Assembly: GCF_037392515.1 (NCBI RefSeq)
Contig: NC_090281.1
Location: 44,182,645 to 44,246,644 of the forward strand
From: Haliotis asinina
Lineage: Eukaryota > Mollusca > Gastropoda > Lepetellida > Haliotidae
Reading direction: 5' to 3'
Length of the DNA stretch: 64,000 nt
Shown here: positions 10,605 to 22,735 of the stretch, piece by piece
Position numbering within the stretch: the first letter of the stretch is position 1
How the letters are laid out: the number at the start of each line of letters is the position of its first letter
Made by a program: the position numbers and the translations under genes
The notes under the pieces: model-generated
Databases searched by the model: none
What the model saw: the letters and a program-made list of their open reading frames with translations, nothing else
Told to the model about the DNA's origin: nothing

Positions 10605-12639
10605 AAAATCATCTCAACATCGTACACCACAATACATGTAAATGAGACACCACCATCACATTCATAAATGCATAGCGCACCGCCACCGGCATTATATGGG
10701 ACACCAAAAAATCCACCAATGCATAGCGCACCACCACCAGCATACATGAGTACACTACAACATCCACCAATGCATGGGGCACCACCACCGGCATACATGA
10801 GTACATGACAACATCCACCAATGCATCGTCTACCGCCACCGACATACATGAGTACACCACAACAACCACCAATGCATGGGGCACCACTATCGGTATACAT
10901 GAGCCACCACCATATCATCCACCAAGGGATTGCGCACCGCCACCGGCATACAGAAAGACACCAGAACATCCACCAATGCATGGGGCACCACCACCCTCAT
11001 ACATGAGACACCACCATCACATCCACCAATGCATGAGGCACCACCACCGGCATACATAAGCCACCACTATCTCATCCACCAATGCCAGGCGCACCACCAA
11101 AGGCATACATGAGTACTCCACAACATCCACCAATGCATCGTGCACAGCCACAGGCATACATGAGGACACCACAACATCCACCAATGCATGGGGCACCACC
11201 ATCGGCATACATGAGCCACCATCATCACATCCAGCAACACATGGCGCACCGCCACCAGGATACATGAGTACACCACAATATCTACGAATGCATGGGGCAC
11301 CACCACCGGCATACATGAGTACACCACAACATCCACCAATGCATGAGGCACCACCATCGGCATACATGAGCCACCATCATCACATCCAGCAACACATGGT
11401 GCACTGCCACCTGCTTACATGAGTACACCACAACATCCATCAATGCATGGGGCACCACCACCGTCATACATGAGACACCACCATCACATTCACCAATGCA
11501 TGGGGCACTGCCACCGGCATACATGAGTACACAACAACATCCACCAATGCATGGTGCACCACCACAGACATACGTGAGTACACCGCAACATGCACCAATG
11601 CATGGGGTACCGCCACTGGCATACATCAGCACACCACAACATCAAAAATGCATGGGCCACCACTACACTCATACATATACATGAGACACCACCAAAATAT
11701 CCACCAATGCATGGCGCACCAGCACCGCCATATATGAGTACACTACAACATCCACCAATGCATGGGGCACCACTAAACTCATACATGAGACACCCCCAAC
11801 ACATCCACCAATGTATGGCGCACCACTATCGGTATACATGAGCCACCACCATCTCATCCACGAATGCATTGCGCACCGCCACCGGCTCACAGGAATACAC
11901 CAGAACATCCACCAATGCATGGGGCACCATCACTCTCATACATGAGACACCACCATCACCTTCACCAATGCATGGGGCATCACCACCGACAAACATGAGT
12001 ACACCACAACATTCACCAATACATTGTGTACCGCCACCAGCATACATGAGTACACCACCACAGGCATACATAAGCCACCACCATCACATACATCAATGCA
12101 TCGTGCACCTCCACCGGTATACATGAGGACACCACAAGTTCCACCAATGCATGGGGCACCACCACCCTGATACAAGAGACACCACCATCACATCCACCAA
12201 TGCATGGCGTACCGCCACCGGCATACATGAGTACACAACAACATCCACCAATGCATGGTGCACTGCCACCGGCATACATGAGTACACCACAACATCCACC
12301 AATGCATAGGACACCAAAACCGGCATACATGAATACATAACAACATCCACCAATGCATGGCGCACTGTCACCGGCATACATAAGGCAACACCATCACATC
12401 CACCAAAGCATGGCTCACCGACAACCGCACACATGAGTACATGACAACATCCACCAATGAAAAGGGTACCACCACCGGCATACATGAGACACCACAACAT
12501 CCACCAATGCATGGGGCACCACCACCCTCATACATGAGACACCACCATCACATCCACCAATGCATGGCGTACCACCACCGGCATACATGAGCACACCACA
12601 ACATCCAACAATGCATGGCGCACCACTTTCGGTATACAT

Positions 12640-13215
12640 GAGCTACCACCATCTCATCCACCAAGGGATGGCGCAGCGCCATCGGCATACATGAGTACAC
12701 CACAATATCCAACAATGCATGGGACACCAAAACCGGCATACATGAGTACATAACAACATCCATCAATGCATGGGGCACTGCCACCGGTATACATGAGTTC
12801 ACCACAACATCCACCAATGAATGGGGCACCACCACCGGCATACATGAGGCACCACCATCACATCCACCAATGCATGGGTCACCGACAACCGCACACATGA
12901 GTACACTACAACATCCACCAATGAATGGGGCACCACCACCGGCATACATGAGACACACAACATCCACCAATGCACTGTGCACAGCCACAGGCATACATGA
13001 GGACACCACAACATCCACCAATGCATGGGGCACCACCACCCTCATACATGAGACACCACCATCACATCCACCAATGCATTGCGCACAGTCACTGGCATAC
13101 ATCAGCGCACCACAACATCCACCAATGGAAGGCGCACCGCCACAGGCATACATGAGTAGAACACCACATCAACCAATACATGGCGCACCACTATCGGTGT
13201 ACATAAGCCACCACC
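12640..13215. repeat. Higher-order block, copied at 14274-14850
   Basis: About 575 bp of the minisatellite recur at an offset of 1634-1635 bp. Landmarks are cacaatatccaacaatgcat at 12701 and 14335, ccaccggtat at 12781 and 14415, and a gcgcacag(t/c)cactgg block at 13081 and 14716. The copies share rare unit variants (gggtcaccgacaaccgcac), so this is duplication of a multi-unit block. Confidence 0.85.
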
Positions 13216-13611
13216 ATCTCATCCACCAAGGCATGGTGCACTGCCACCGGCATACATTAGTACACCACAACATCCACCAATGCATCGTGCACTGCCAAAG
13301 GCATACATTAGTACACCACAACATCCACCAATGCATGGGGAACCAACACAGGCATACATAAGTCACCACAACATCCACCAAAGCACTGTGCACAGCCACA
13401 GGCATACATGAGGACACCACAACATCCACCAATGCATGGCGCACCACCACCCTCATACATGAGACACCACCATCACATCCACCAATGTATGGCTTACCAC
13501 CACCGGCATACATGAGTACACCACAACATCCACCAGCCATGGCGCACCACCACCGGCATACATGAGACACCACAACATATACCAATGAATGGCAAACCAC
13601 CACCGGCATGC

Positions 13612-14007
13612 ATGAGGCACCACCATCACATCCACCAATGCATGGGTCACCGACAACCGCACACATAAGTACACTACAACATCCACCAATGAATGGGGCA
13701 CCACCACCGGCATACATGAGACACCACAACATCCACCAACGCACTGTGCACAGCCACAGGCATACATGAGGACACCACAACATCTACCAATGCATGGGGC
13801 ACCACCACCCTCATACAAGAGACATTACCATCACATCCACCAATGTATGACACACCGCCAATGACATACAAGAGTACACCAAAACTTCAACCAATGCATG
13901 GAGCACCACCACAGGTTTTCATGAGTACACCACAACACCAACCAATGCATGGCACAACGCCACCAGCATACATGAGTACACCACAACATGCACCAATGCA
14001 TAGCGCA
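13612..14007. repeat. Higher-order block, copied at 14879-15274
   Basis: About 395 bp recur at an offset of 1267 bp. The pair shares uncommon variants such as tacaagagacattaccatc and caggttttcatgagtacacc. The copy at 14879-15274 runs to within about 20 bp of the end of the array. Confidence 0.85.
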
Positions 14008-15439
14008 CCACCATCGGCATACATGAGTACACCACAACATCCACCAATGAATGGGGCACCAGCACTAGCATACATGAGACACCACAACATCCACCAATGC
14101 ACTGTGCACAGCCACAGGCATACATGAGTACACCACAACATCAACCAATGAATGGGGCACCAGCACTAGCATACATGAGACACCACAACATCCACCAATG
14201 CACTGTGCACAGCCACTGGCATACATGAGCACATCACAACATCCACCAGCCATGGTATACTTTCGGTATACATGAGCCACCACCATCGCATCCACCAAGG
14301 CATGCCGCAGTGCCACCGGCATACATGAGTACACCACAATATCCAACAATGCATGGGACACCAAAACCGGCATACATGAGTACATAACAACATCCACGAA
14401 TGCATGGGGCACTGCCACCGGTATACATGAGTTCACCACAACATCCACCAATGAATGGGGCACCACCACCGGCATACATGAGGCACCACCATCACATCCA
14501 CCAATGCATGGGTCACCGACAACCGCACACATGAGTACACCACAACATCCACCAATGAATGGGGCACCACCACCAGCATACATGAGACACCACAACATCC
14601 ACCAATGCACTGTGCACAGCCACAGGCATACATGAGGACACCACAACATCCACCAATGCATGGCGCACCACCACCCTCATACATGAGACACCACCATCAC
14701 ATCCACGAATGCATTGCGCACAGCCACTGGCATACATGAGCGCACCACAACATCCACCAATGCAAGGCGCACCGCCACAGGCATACATGAGTAGAACACC
14801 ACACCAACCAATACATGGCGCACCACTATCGGTATACATCGCATCCACCAAGGATACTGAAATCCACCACCGGCATACATGAGGCACCACCATCACATCC
14901 ACCAATGCATGGGGCTCCGACAACCGCACACATAAGTACACTACAACATCCACCAATGAATGGGGCACCACCACCGGCATACATGAGACACCACAACATC
15001 CACCAACGCACTGTGCACAGCCACAGGCATACATGAGGGCACCACAACATCTACCAATGCATGGGGCACCACCACCCTCATACAAGAGACATTACCATCA
15101 CATCCACCAATGTATGACACACCGCCAATGACATACAAGAGTACACCAAAACTTCAACCAATGCATGGAGCACCACCACAGGTTTTCATGAGTACACCAC
15201 AACACCAACCAATGCATGGCACAACGCCACCAGCATACATGAGTACACCACAACATGCACCAATGCATCGTGCACTGCCACCGGCATGCTACATGACCAC
15301 AGAATGTATTTTGGGAAATGTTTTCCGAAAGCATTTCACTTTGTAGCAGTATCATATAATTTCATAATAAGTTTCTTTTGTCCGTTAGTTTATATGATAT
15401 GCCACAAGACATAACAATTTCAGCTATAATTAATATAAT

Positions 15440-15880
15440 CTGAGGCAATGTAAGTTTTAGTAGTACATCTGTAACTGTTCCAGCAATAGAATGTATGTGA
15501 ACAACAATTTCGCCGGAGCCTCAGAACCACAGTGTCACAAGAAGTAAACTTGATGTTTATCTATTAGTAAAATGTTTGAAAATATATTATGAGGCATTCA
15601 TGTGAATCAAAAGTTCAGGAAGACATTTCTAGTATATCTTATGGCAAGCCACTGGGATTCAGTGAAACCCCAGTCTTTTGAAAAAAAAACACACTCCTGC
15701 TTACAATAGTATGTACATCTGCTTAGGTATCTATGTAAGTGACCTATCAGTTCATATAATCATTCATTTCACCAGACTGCAGATGAAAGCAAAAGAACAA
15801 AGTGAAAACAGTTATATGGACACACTGATAATGAGTCTCGGACATCCGTAACCAGAAGATGTTTTGTTATCGTTACAGTA
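15440..15880. repeat. Unclassified interspersed repeat, copy 1
   Basis: Collinear with 59006-59500. Shared landmarks are aagttttagtagta, cacaagaagtaaacttgatg, ttatgaggcattcatgt, atggcaagccactgg and cagttatatggacacactga. The 59-kb copy has a small extra segment. No coding frame and no visible terminal repeats. The type is unknown. Confidence 0.8.
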
Positions 15881-16041
15881 CAGATGACATGTTACATGTA
15901 ATCAACAAGCTAGGCAACAATTTCATGCTCCAATTATTGTCAAGAAAGAATACAGGACTGAATTCAAGAGATGATATACTACGTGCACCAGGTGCAACCT
16001 ATGACAAGGACCCAAACGCACCAGCCAAATTCCGATTGTAA
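15881..16041 (+). CDS. Possible 3'-terminal exon, unknown protein
   Basis: A pyrimidine-rich stretch ending gttatcgttacag at 15880 could be a splice acceptor. The open frame after it encodes TDDMLHVINKLGNNFMLQLL, then SRKNTGLNSRDDILRAPGA and TYDKDPNAPAKFRL before a TAA at 16039-16041. The amino-acid composition is normal for a globular C-terminus and the frame has no low-complexity run. I do not recognise it. No upstream exon could be linked: immediately upstream are an interspersed repeat and the minisatellite. It may be a chance frame. Confidence 0.35.
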
Positions 16042-16394
16042 CGTAGTGTGTTCAAACGTCAAACGTATTTCTGTGATGTATACACATGAGCATTAATTAA
16101 GCTCCATCCCATGTTATAAGACTGTGTTTAACACAACACACTGCTCATTCATGATATGGAAACCAAACACATGGTTAGAACTTCGTTAACTGAACCATCT
16201 AAAGTGTCAGTCCATCAACTGCCAACACTGCTTCTACTTTCGGCTGTAATTTATTGACGGTCAAATGTGGATACTAAAATGTTATCAATAATCATGTCCA
16301 AAACTATGGTCACACAGACAATGTCTGTGGTCCAACGCACACAAAGGTCTTGAAAAAACGTTCACTGTTCAATCCTCAGCCAACAGTAATGGTG
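16042..16394. other. Intergenic, short palindrome
   Basis: No coding content seen. A 17-bp perfect inverted repeat cacagacaatgtctgtg lies at 16313-16329. It may be part of a decayed end of the neighbouring Tc1 element. Confidence 0.4.
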
Positions 16395-17010
16395 ACATCA
16401 GTATTTGGTGTATCCTCCCCTCGCACGATAACCACTACAACTCTCCCCCATCATGCTGGAAATCAAACGCCGAATGCGGACAGTTGGAATTCTCTGCCAT
16501 TCCTCGTGACGAGCCTGGGTTAATCCTTGTAGATTTTGAACAGGTGGATCCCTTACTTGAACTTGACGCCCCAGATGGTCCCATAAATGCTCATTTGGGT
16601 TGAGATCAGGGCTTCTCGCAGGCCAAGGTAATCCGTCAAATGCGTTGTTCTGCAAGTATACGATAACAGCCCTGGAACGATGGGGCCTAGCATTACCGTC
16701 CATAAATACTGGCCGACTAGCGACGGGGTGGTTATCAAAATGCGGGACAACAGCAGCCTCCAGTACTTCCTGTTGGTATCTCTGACCACTAATTGTCCCT
16801 TGAGAGGTGATAGGATTCACCTTACAGTCATAGGAGATACACCCATTACAGAACCACCGCCAAAGGGTTCTGCTGCATGGATCACCCGCTGCTGATAAGC
16901 CTCATTTCTCCTTCTCCATACTCGCCAACGGCCATCAGTACCATGACGGTGCTTACTCCATTCTTGTACCAATCTGAGTAAAAAGGTGTTTGATTACCAG
17001 TAATAAGTTT
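16395..17010 (-). pseudogene. Tc1/mariner transposase relic
   Basis: The minus strand encodes the catalytic core of a Tc1-type DDE transposase. VWRRRNEAYQQRV and FGGGSVMG (about 16930-16830) precede a frame containing MDGNARPHRSRA (second catalytic block), then PWPARSPDLNPNEHLWD (third block with the catalytic Glu), and the typical end RARGGYTKY at the stop near 16398. Relatives usually read DDNARPH, so the catalytic Asp may be replaced by Gly; otherwise the spacing would be 35 residues. At least one frame change separates the two halves, and the N-terminal DNA-binding part is missing. Terminal inverted repeats were not identified. Confidence 0.85.
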
Positions 17011-17138
17011 GTTGTTGAATCACAAAGGAAATGTCAGAAATTCCTCAAAACACGGTGATTGTTCCAATATGGTTTCAGTGTAATCTGCCTCCAAAACGGA
17101 TTATTCTCTTATTTGGCTTGGGCCGATTTCAAAGAAAC

Positions 17139-19130
17139 TTACTGGTAGTTGACAGAGATGCATGCAAATGAGATTTTGTATGTTTGAGTCATTAACAAGA
17201 TTCTTTTTATGAAAGAAATGTTTTGGGACTGGATTGTTTTAAATATATGTGGTACTTTAATTCCTCTATCTTTATGACTAGAGTTCATTTTCTTTCTCTT
17301 TATTTTATCAGTTTTTCCACCCCTAATAAATTGAAAACAGTTCCTTTGCAGTTCGTCAACTATACTCTGAGCTGGATTAGGTAGCGTTGAGAAGAGATGG
17401 TACAGTTTAGGCAAGAGAAGTAATTTCAGTATTATATTTCTTCGTAATGGAGTTGATTTCCTGATTGACCAGATTTTCATTAAATTTGATTTGTTTTGTG
17501 GTTTATTATTATATTTTTCTTTCTACCATTACATCCAAGTCTACGTCAAAGTCTGTTCCTAATAAATTAAAGCTCTCTACTCATTGAAGATTCCATTTGT
17601 TGCATAGTTTACGTTTTGCGCTCGTTTTAGATACAAACCATATAAGTTTACTTTTTTCAATGTTACCTGTCAGTCCCGAAAACGTAGCAGAGAAAGTTAG
17701 TTTCTTAAATTGTTGTATATAAAGATTTGTCAGTTCCATCAAGAATAATAGTGTGTCATCTGCAAATTGCGAGAGAATAAATTCAGTATGTCCAATTTTT
17801 TTATTTGTATTGTCCATTTCTCAGCATAATGGCAAGGATTTCTACACACAGCATCCTTTCAGTAACACATGTATGGTGACAATGGGTCATCTTGACGACA
17901 GCCATGTGATATTGGAACGAAATCCATTCACGAGAATACAAGAGGATAGAGGATATTTATCCATTTTACTTGAAGAAGCAAGCCTATAATTTGAAAGGTT
18001 TCAGTGTAATGCATGATGTCATAACTAAGCGGGGTGGCCTCGCCAATATAACGGCCTGCCATAAATCCTTTTTGATCTTCATTGATCAAATGTGGCAAGA
18101 CAGATTTAATTCTTTAAGCAGTAAGAGGTGAAGCTTACTTATAGGAAACATGAAGTAGTGAGATTGGTCTCCAAGTTTTAATAAATTATTTAGGTCTATT
18201 TCCCTTAGGGGTACAGGTTATAACTTCTTGTTTTGGGGTAATATATAATTCACCTGCATCAAAAGAATAATTAATAGCATGTAAAAAGGTCTTTGTTGAA
18301 ATCCTTCCCTCCAAAATTGTTAAATTCAGAAGTGAAACCATTAGGCCCAGGGCTTTCCTCATTTTTTGTTCGCTTTAGGGCTTCAAGCAATTTTGCCGTA
18401 GTGATCTGATTTTCTAATAATGATGCTGTGTCATCATTTAAGGTTGGAACTGTGATATCATTAAAAAGTTGGTTTCAATCAACATATGTTATTTCCTGCT
18501 GTTGATGAAGTTTATAACAGAACATTCTCATTTCTCCTTCGATTAACTTTTGATCTCTTATAATGTTTCCAGAGGTGTCTTGGACTTCTGTGAAGACGTT
18601 ATTCAGGACGTTTCTTGATTCCAAATTTAAAAAAAATATTTTGTAGGGGTTTTTTTTCAACCCATCTTGCCTCAGCCCTTATGAGGATACCTTTAGTTTT
18701 TTCTCTACTTTCACCATCAAGTTGTTGGTTTATTGTTAGTACATCTTATGATTGTTTTTTCTTTTAATTCTGTGTCTGTAGTCTCGTCCATTTTTTTCTT
18801 GAACAGATTCTATTTCTGACAACAGGTCCTTCTCTAGTGTTTCTCTATTTCTCTTTTTCCTTGAATGCGGAATGGGTTCACCCCATATTTTCAAAAGAAG
18901 AGTTTCCCAAAGAAGGCTGTCATCAACTGTATAATCTTGTTTATCTGATCATCGATATATCTATACTGTTCTAACGTTTGATTGAGTTTTTATTTTATTT
19001 TCATGACATATTCTTTATCTCTTAAAAGGCTGTTATTGAATTTCCAAAAACCTTTTCCCCTAGTTAATTCTGTAAATTTAAATACCATTTCTACAGACTG
19101 GGGTGATGTTGCACGATTGCACTGATGCAA
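17139..19130 (-). pseudogene. L1/Tx1-type LINE, 3' part
   Basis: Minus-strand remnants of a non-LTR retrotransposon. From upstream to downstream they are the end of the endonuclease domain (KGFWKFNNSLL, about 19060), the inter-domain region (FFLNLESRNVLN, about 18640), RT motifs around TKNEESPGPNGFTSEF (about 18360), the catalytic SQFADDTLLF at about 17775-17745, and a C-terminal part with the LLLPKLYHLFSTLP segment (about 17420). Residue patterns match the L1/Tx1 group. Several stops and frame changes make it inactive. Its 5' continuation lies at 27912-28145, on the far side of an inserted DNA transposon. Confidence 0.8.
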
Positions 19131-19178
19131 TACGGAGGTTTCGGATTACGTCCCTTTGTAAGTGCTCTCTTTAGAGAA

Positions 19179-19187
19179 GGTATAAAA
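19179..19187 (+). promoter_or_regulatory. Likely TATA box of transposase
   Basis: GTATAAAAG lies about 50 bp inside the left terminal repeat and about 45 bp before the ATG at 19233 that opens the THAP domain. Position and sequence fit a core promoter. Confidence 0.55.
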
Positions 19188-20737
19188 GGGTCCGGAAGGT
19201 GGGGCTGTTTCCAGGCCGCCGCTTATGTAAATATGCTGTCTCATCACTGTTGTGTTCCGGGTTGTACCGCATCGACGCGAAAGCAGTGTAAACTGGAGAA
19301 GTACCCATGGCTGCAGGGGGTGACGTTTTTGTCCCTCCCGAACAATATCAGGACATCAAGTCTTCGGAGAAGATGGATTAATCTCGTCCGACGAGAGCCT
19401 ACATGGGCACCGACCAAGTGCAGTCGCATATGTTCAAGACATTTTTTGCCCGGCGGTGACTGTCCGACACTTTTCCCTTATAACAACTTTAAAACATCCT
19501 CCACTCCAAGGTATTGACCACTTACACATATACTTTATTTTTCACTGATTTTTAAAATTATTATTTTTAAAAGAGCAAATTGACCTGTACTGATTCAAGA
19601 TATTCGTTTCATTTTCCTCCAGGCGCAATAGAATCAAACACACCCATAGTCAGTGACGATCATGACTATGTCATGAAGGATGAAGAGAAGAGCTGGATGT
19701 GTGAAGCTGGAACTCAGACAGATCTGACAATGTCTGACATCCATATCATGAATGAGGACCTTAAAAGTAAAACTGAAAAAATGGATGACAAAGAAACTCT
19801 ATTTAGTGATTTGTTTTAGAAACTGTTGTTAAAGATGATAAACATATAAGGTTTTATACAGGATTGTCATCTTGTGCTGTTTTATTGGGCATCTTCAACA
19901 TACTTGTTTCTAAATGTTCAGTTTTGAACTACTGGAATGGCAATGCTGCTGCATGTGAAATAACAAATACTTCAAGATGACGTCCAGGTCCAAGTAGAAA
20001 GTTGACAACGTATCAAGAATTTATTCTCACTCTTGTTCGTCTGAGACAAGGATTTCTGCAGTATTTCTTAGCAGATGTGTTTGGAATATCAAAATCACGT
20101 GTTAGTCAGATATTTGCAACATGGATTACTTTTATATCTCAAACCTTTGAGAATGTTTTGAAATGGCCATCAAAACTGCAGGTTAAGAAATATATGCCAT
20201 TGTCTTTCAAGCAGTTATAGTGAGTGAGTGAGTTAAAATTTAACGTCACATCGGCAATATCTCAGCCATATCGTGACGAGAACATCTAATATCAAAATTA
20301 ATTATATGTCTACTATAAAACCTGTCAACGAAGGACAGTAAAAGAACTAGAATATCACAAATGGAATTAAAACTAGCATGGAAAGTTAAAAACAACATCA
20401 CCATTAGGACAATACACTATAAAATCAGGCTATAGATCGCCAACAACTGAAGGTAGATCACCAAACTAGGGACCATGGGGACTTACAGTACCTTTGCTAC
20501 CTGCATGGACCCTAGCTGGATTTACACCATCCCCTCAGCTGCTGGCGAGTGTACAATATGCTAGCCAAAATTAAAACAACAAGAATACTACGATTAAAAA
20601 CCTGGTAGATTTAAATTTACATCGAATGTTTGTGGACTTACGTACCCTCTCAGGAGGACAATAATTTTACAATACTTCAACCCCCTTTGAGGGTACAGCC
20701 ACTAACAATTCTAGTTACTAACCTAAACTACCAATCA

Positions 20738-22455
20738 CTAAATTACTTTTATATACAGAACATATAACTCAAAATTCAACCAAGAATCAATTTCCTTTAA
20801 AAAAGCAATAATTAAATGAGCGCTGACTGTGTTAAAAAGATCCTTAACAGTTTTTACAGAAAAATACTTATCCCTTATGATGGAGAATTCAACACAGTCA
20901 AGCAGGATATGCTTGACCGTGACTCTCTCATCACAAGGGATACAAAACGGAGGATCCTCACCTTTTAAAAGGTATGCGTGAGTGTATCTTGTATGGCCAA
21001 TGCGACATCGTCGCAAAATGACTTCTTCAAATCTGGACTGACAACCCAAGTATGTATAACCAATGTAGGGTTTTATTTCATGTAATTTATTGATACCTAC
21101 TTGGGTGTCCCACTTCTTCTGCATCAGATCACGAGTGTAAGCTCTAATGCTAGCTTTGTAGTCAGAATAAGGAATAAGAAGTGATGTCACACATTTGTTG
21201 AGTGCTGCCTTAGCAGCAAGATCAGCCATTGCGTTACCGGAAATGCCAACGTGGCTGGGTAACCAACAGAAGACGATGTCGTACTGGCCAGTAGCAAGAT
21301 CATTATATAATTCAAATATTTCAATTAAAAGTGGATGTTTACAAGAAAGATTTTTAATCGCCTGAAGGCAAGAAAGAGAGTCGGAATAGATTATATATTG
21401 TTTATGTTTATGGCGTCTTTGAATATATTTAAGAGCTGTTAATATGGCGTTAGCCTCAGCGGTAAAAATAGAACTGTTGTCTGGTAATCTAGAAGATATT
21501 GTTCTGGATCCAATGACAGTGGCACAAGCTACTGCGCCACCGTCCTTGGACCCATCTGTAAATAAGGATTTATAGCTGCTATATTTATGTTTCAATTGAT
21601 TATATTCTTGTTTATACTGTAATTCATTAGTTTCTGATTTTTTAAATCTGGTCAATGTTAGGTCCACTTGGGGCCTAACCAACTGCCAAGGAGGAGAAGA
21701 AAGAAGACGGGAAGGAGCTATATTTTCCAGCTCAATGCCGGCAGCAGCAAGAAATGGTTTAATTCTTAAACCAAGAGGCGGTACAAGCGAAGATTTCATA
21801 TTGTATAAGTCCTCACACAGAGGACTGAAAACACAGTTATATGCAGGGTTTGACTCACTGGAATATAATTTTGTTACATACTGTAAAGCTAATTTGATAC
21901 GTCACTGCTCAAGAGATGGCTTTTGAGTTTTGACCGGATCAGTGATCGATAAAGTTGCAGGAGGGTAGTTTGGACCCCTCCCCATTTAGAATTTGAAACG
22001 ACTTTCAACAAGTCAAGTGCCTTCAGGCATTTAGTTTTGAGGGATTTGATATGTGGTAGGAACGTTAAATGCGAGTCAAAAATTAATCCCAAGAACTTGG
22101 CCTCCTTTACAACTTTGATGGGAGTGCCATCTAGAGATAGTTCTGGGTCCTTATGTGGCTTATATGTTCTGCAAAAATGTATACAATTAGTTTTGGACTT
22201 CGAAAATTTGAAGCCGTTTTCAAGACACCATTTATTTATTTTGTTTAAACACAACTGCAGTTGCCGTTCAATAGTATGCATATTTTTACCTCGGCAAGAA
22301 ATATTAAAATCATCCACGAAAAGCGATCCATCAATTGAATCGTTTAAAACTTTTGATAAACTGTTGATCTTGATGCTAAAAAGAGTGACAGATAAAATAC
22401 TGCCTTGTGGAACACCCTGATCCTGATTGTAATGATCAGACAGGGTAGAACCCAC
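20738..22455 (-). pseudogene. LINE RT and RNase H remainder
   Basis: The RT part (22455-21889) has GVPQGSILSVTLFS and LFVDDFNIS, the catalytic xxDD block, then FSKSKTNCIHF and KFLGLIFDSHLTF. After a frame break near 21900, a 353-codon frame (21799-20738) carries RNase H: FTDGSKDGGAVA (first Asp), FTAEANAILTAL (Glu), IYSDSLSCLQAI (Asp) and WLPSHVGISGNAMAD (His and Asp). It ends with a cysteine/histidine segment, CIPCDERVTVKHILLDC. All four RNase H catalytic positions are present. The N-terminal RT blocks and most of the endonuclease are deleted, so the copy cannot act alone. Confidence 0.9.
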
Positions 22456-22499
22456 ACGGACCTGGAATTGTCTGTCATGTCTGTCACGCTCTGAATAAC

Positions 22500-22735
22500 G
22501 TTTTGTCTGACTAGAATGGATGATCCGCCAGTGGCCCTATCACCCGGAGGTGCAAGACAATGATATGCATTAAATTGACGAAGGTCAAATGTATCTCTTT
22601 ATTTTAAATATGTCTCTTGGAGACATATCGCTGACGGTGTAAAACCTTGGACTAATAGTTGTAATTCATGCAAATTAGTCCTTAATCCTCTGCAGTTCCA
22701 CTGTACAATATTATTGGAATAAACTATCTTTTAGG
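22500..22735 (-). pseudogene. LINE endonuclease start
   Basis: On the minus strand: IVQWNCRGLRTN, LQLLVQGF, AICLQET and GDRATGGSSILVRQ. These are the first blocks of an APE-type endonuclease. The frame is interrupted, and the domain is cut by the internal deletion near 22480. Confidence 0.75.

Larger units (their letters stand above)
10625..15295. repeat. 4.7-kb minisatellite, 51/53/50-bp units
   Basis: About 90 tandem units. The main unit is 51 bp and on the plus strand reads PPMHGAPPPAYMSTPQH. A second, 53-bp type begins ATGAGACACCACCATCAC and reads MRHHHHIHQCMGHHHRHT, which is the same DNA in another frame. A third type is 50 bp. Because 53 and 50 are not multiples of three, the frame changes at most mixed boundaries, and every frame stops (catacaTGA) within a few units. 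The minus strand stays open longer (up to about 200 codons of Cys/Trp/His-rich repeat), which is explained by low complexity. I judge it non-coding; a degenerate repetitive secreted or shell-type protein gene is the alternative. It contains higher-order duplications. Confidence 0.9.

Noticed and set aside
10583-15085. Long minus-strand open frames rich in Cys, Trp and His across the minisatellite
   Set aside because: They follow from a stop-poor low-complexity repeat. Frames start and end at unit-length changes, with no start, splice or domain evidence.
22037-22420. 127-codon plus-strand frame
   Set aside because: Shadow of the LINE reverse transcriptase encoded on the minus strand.
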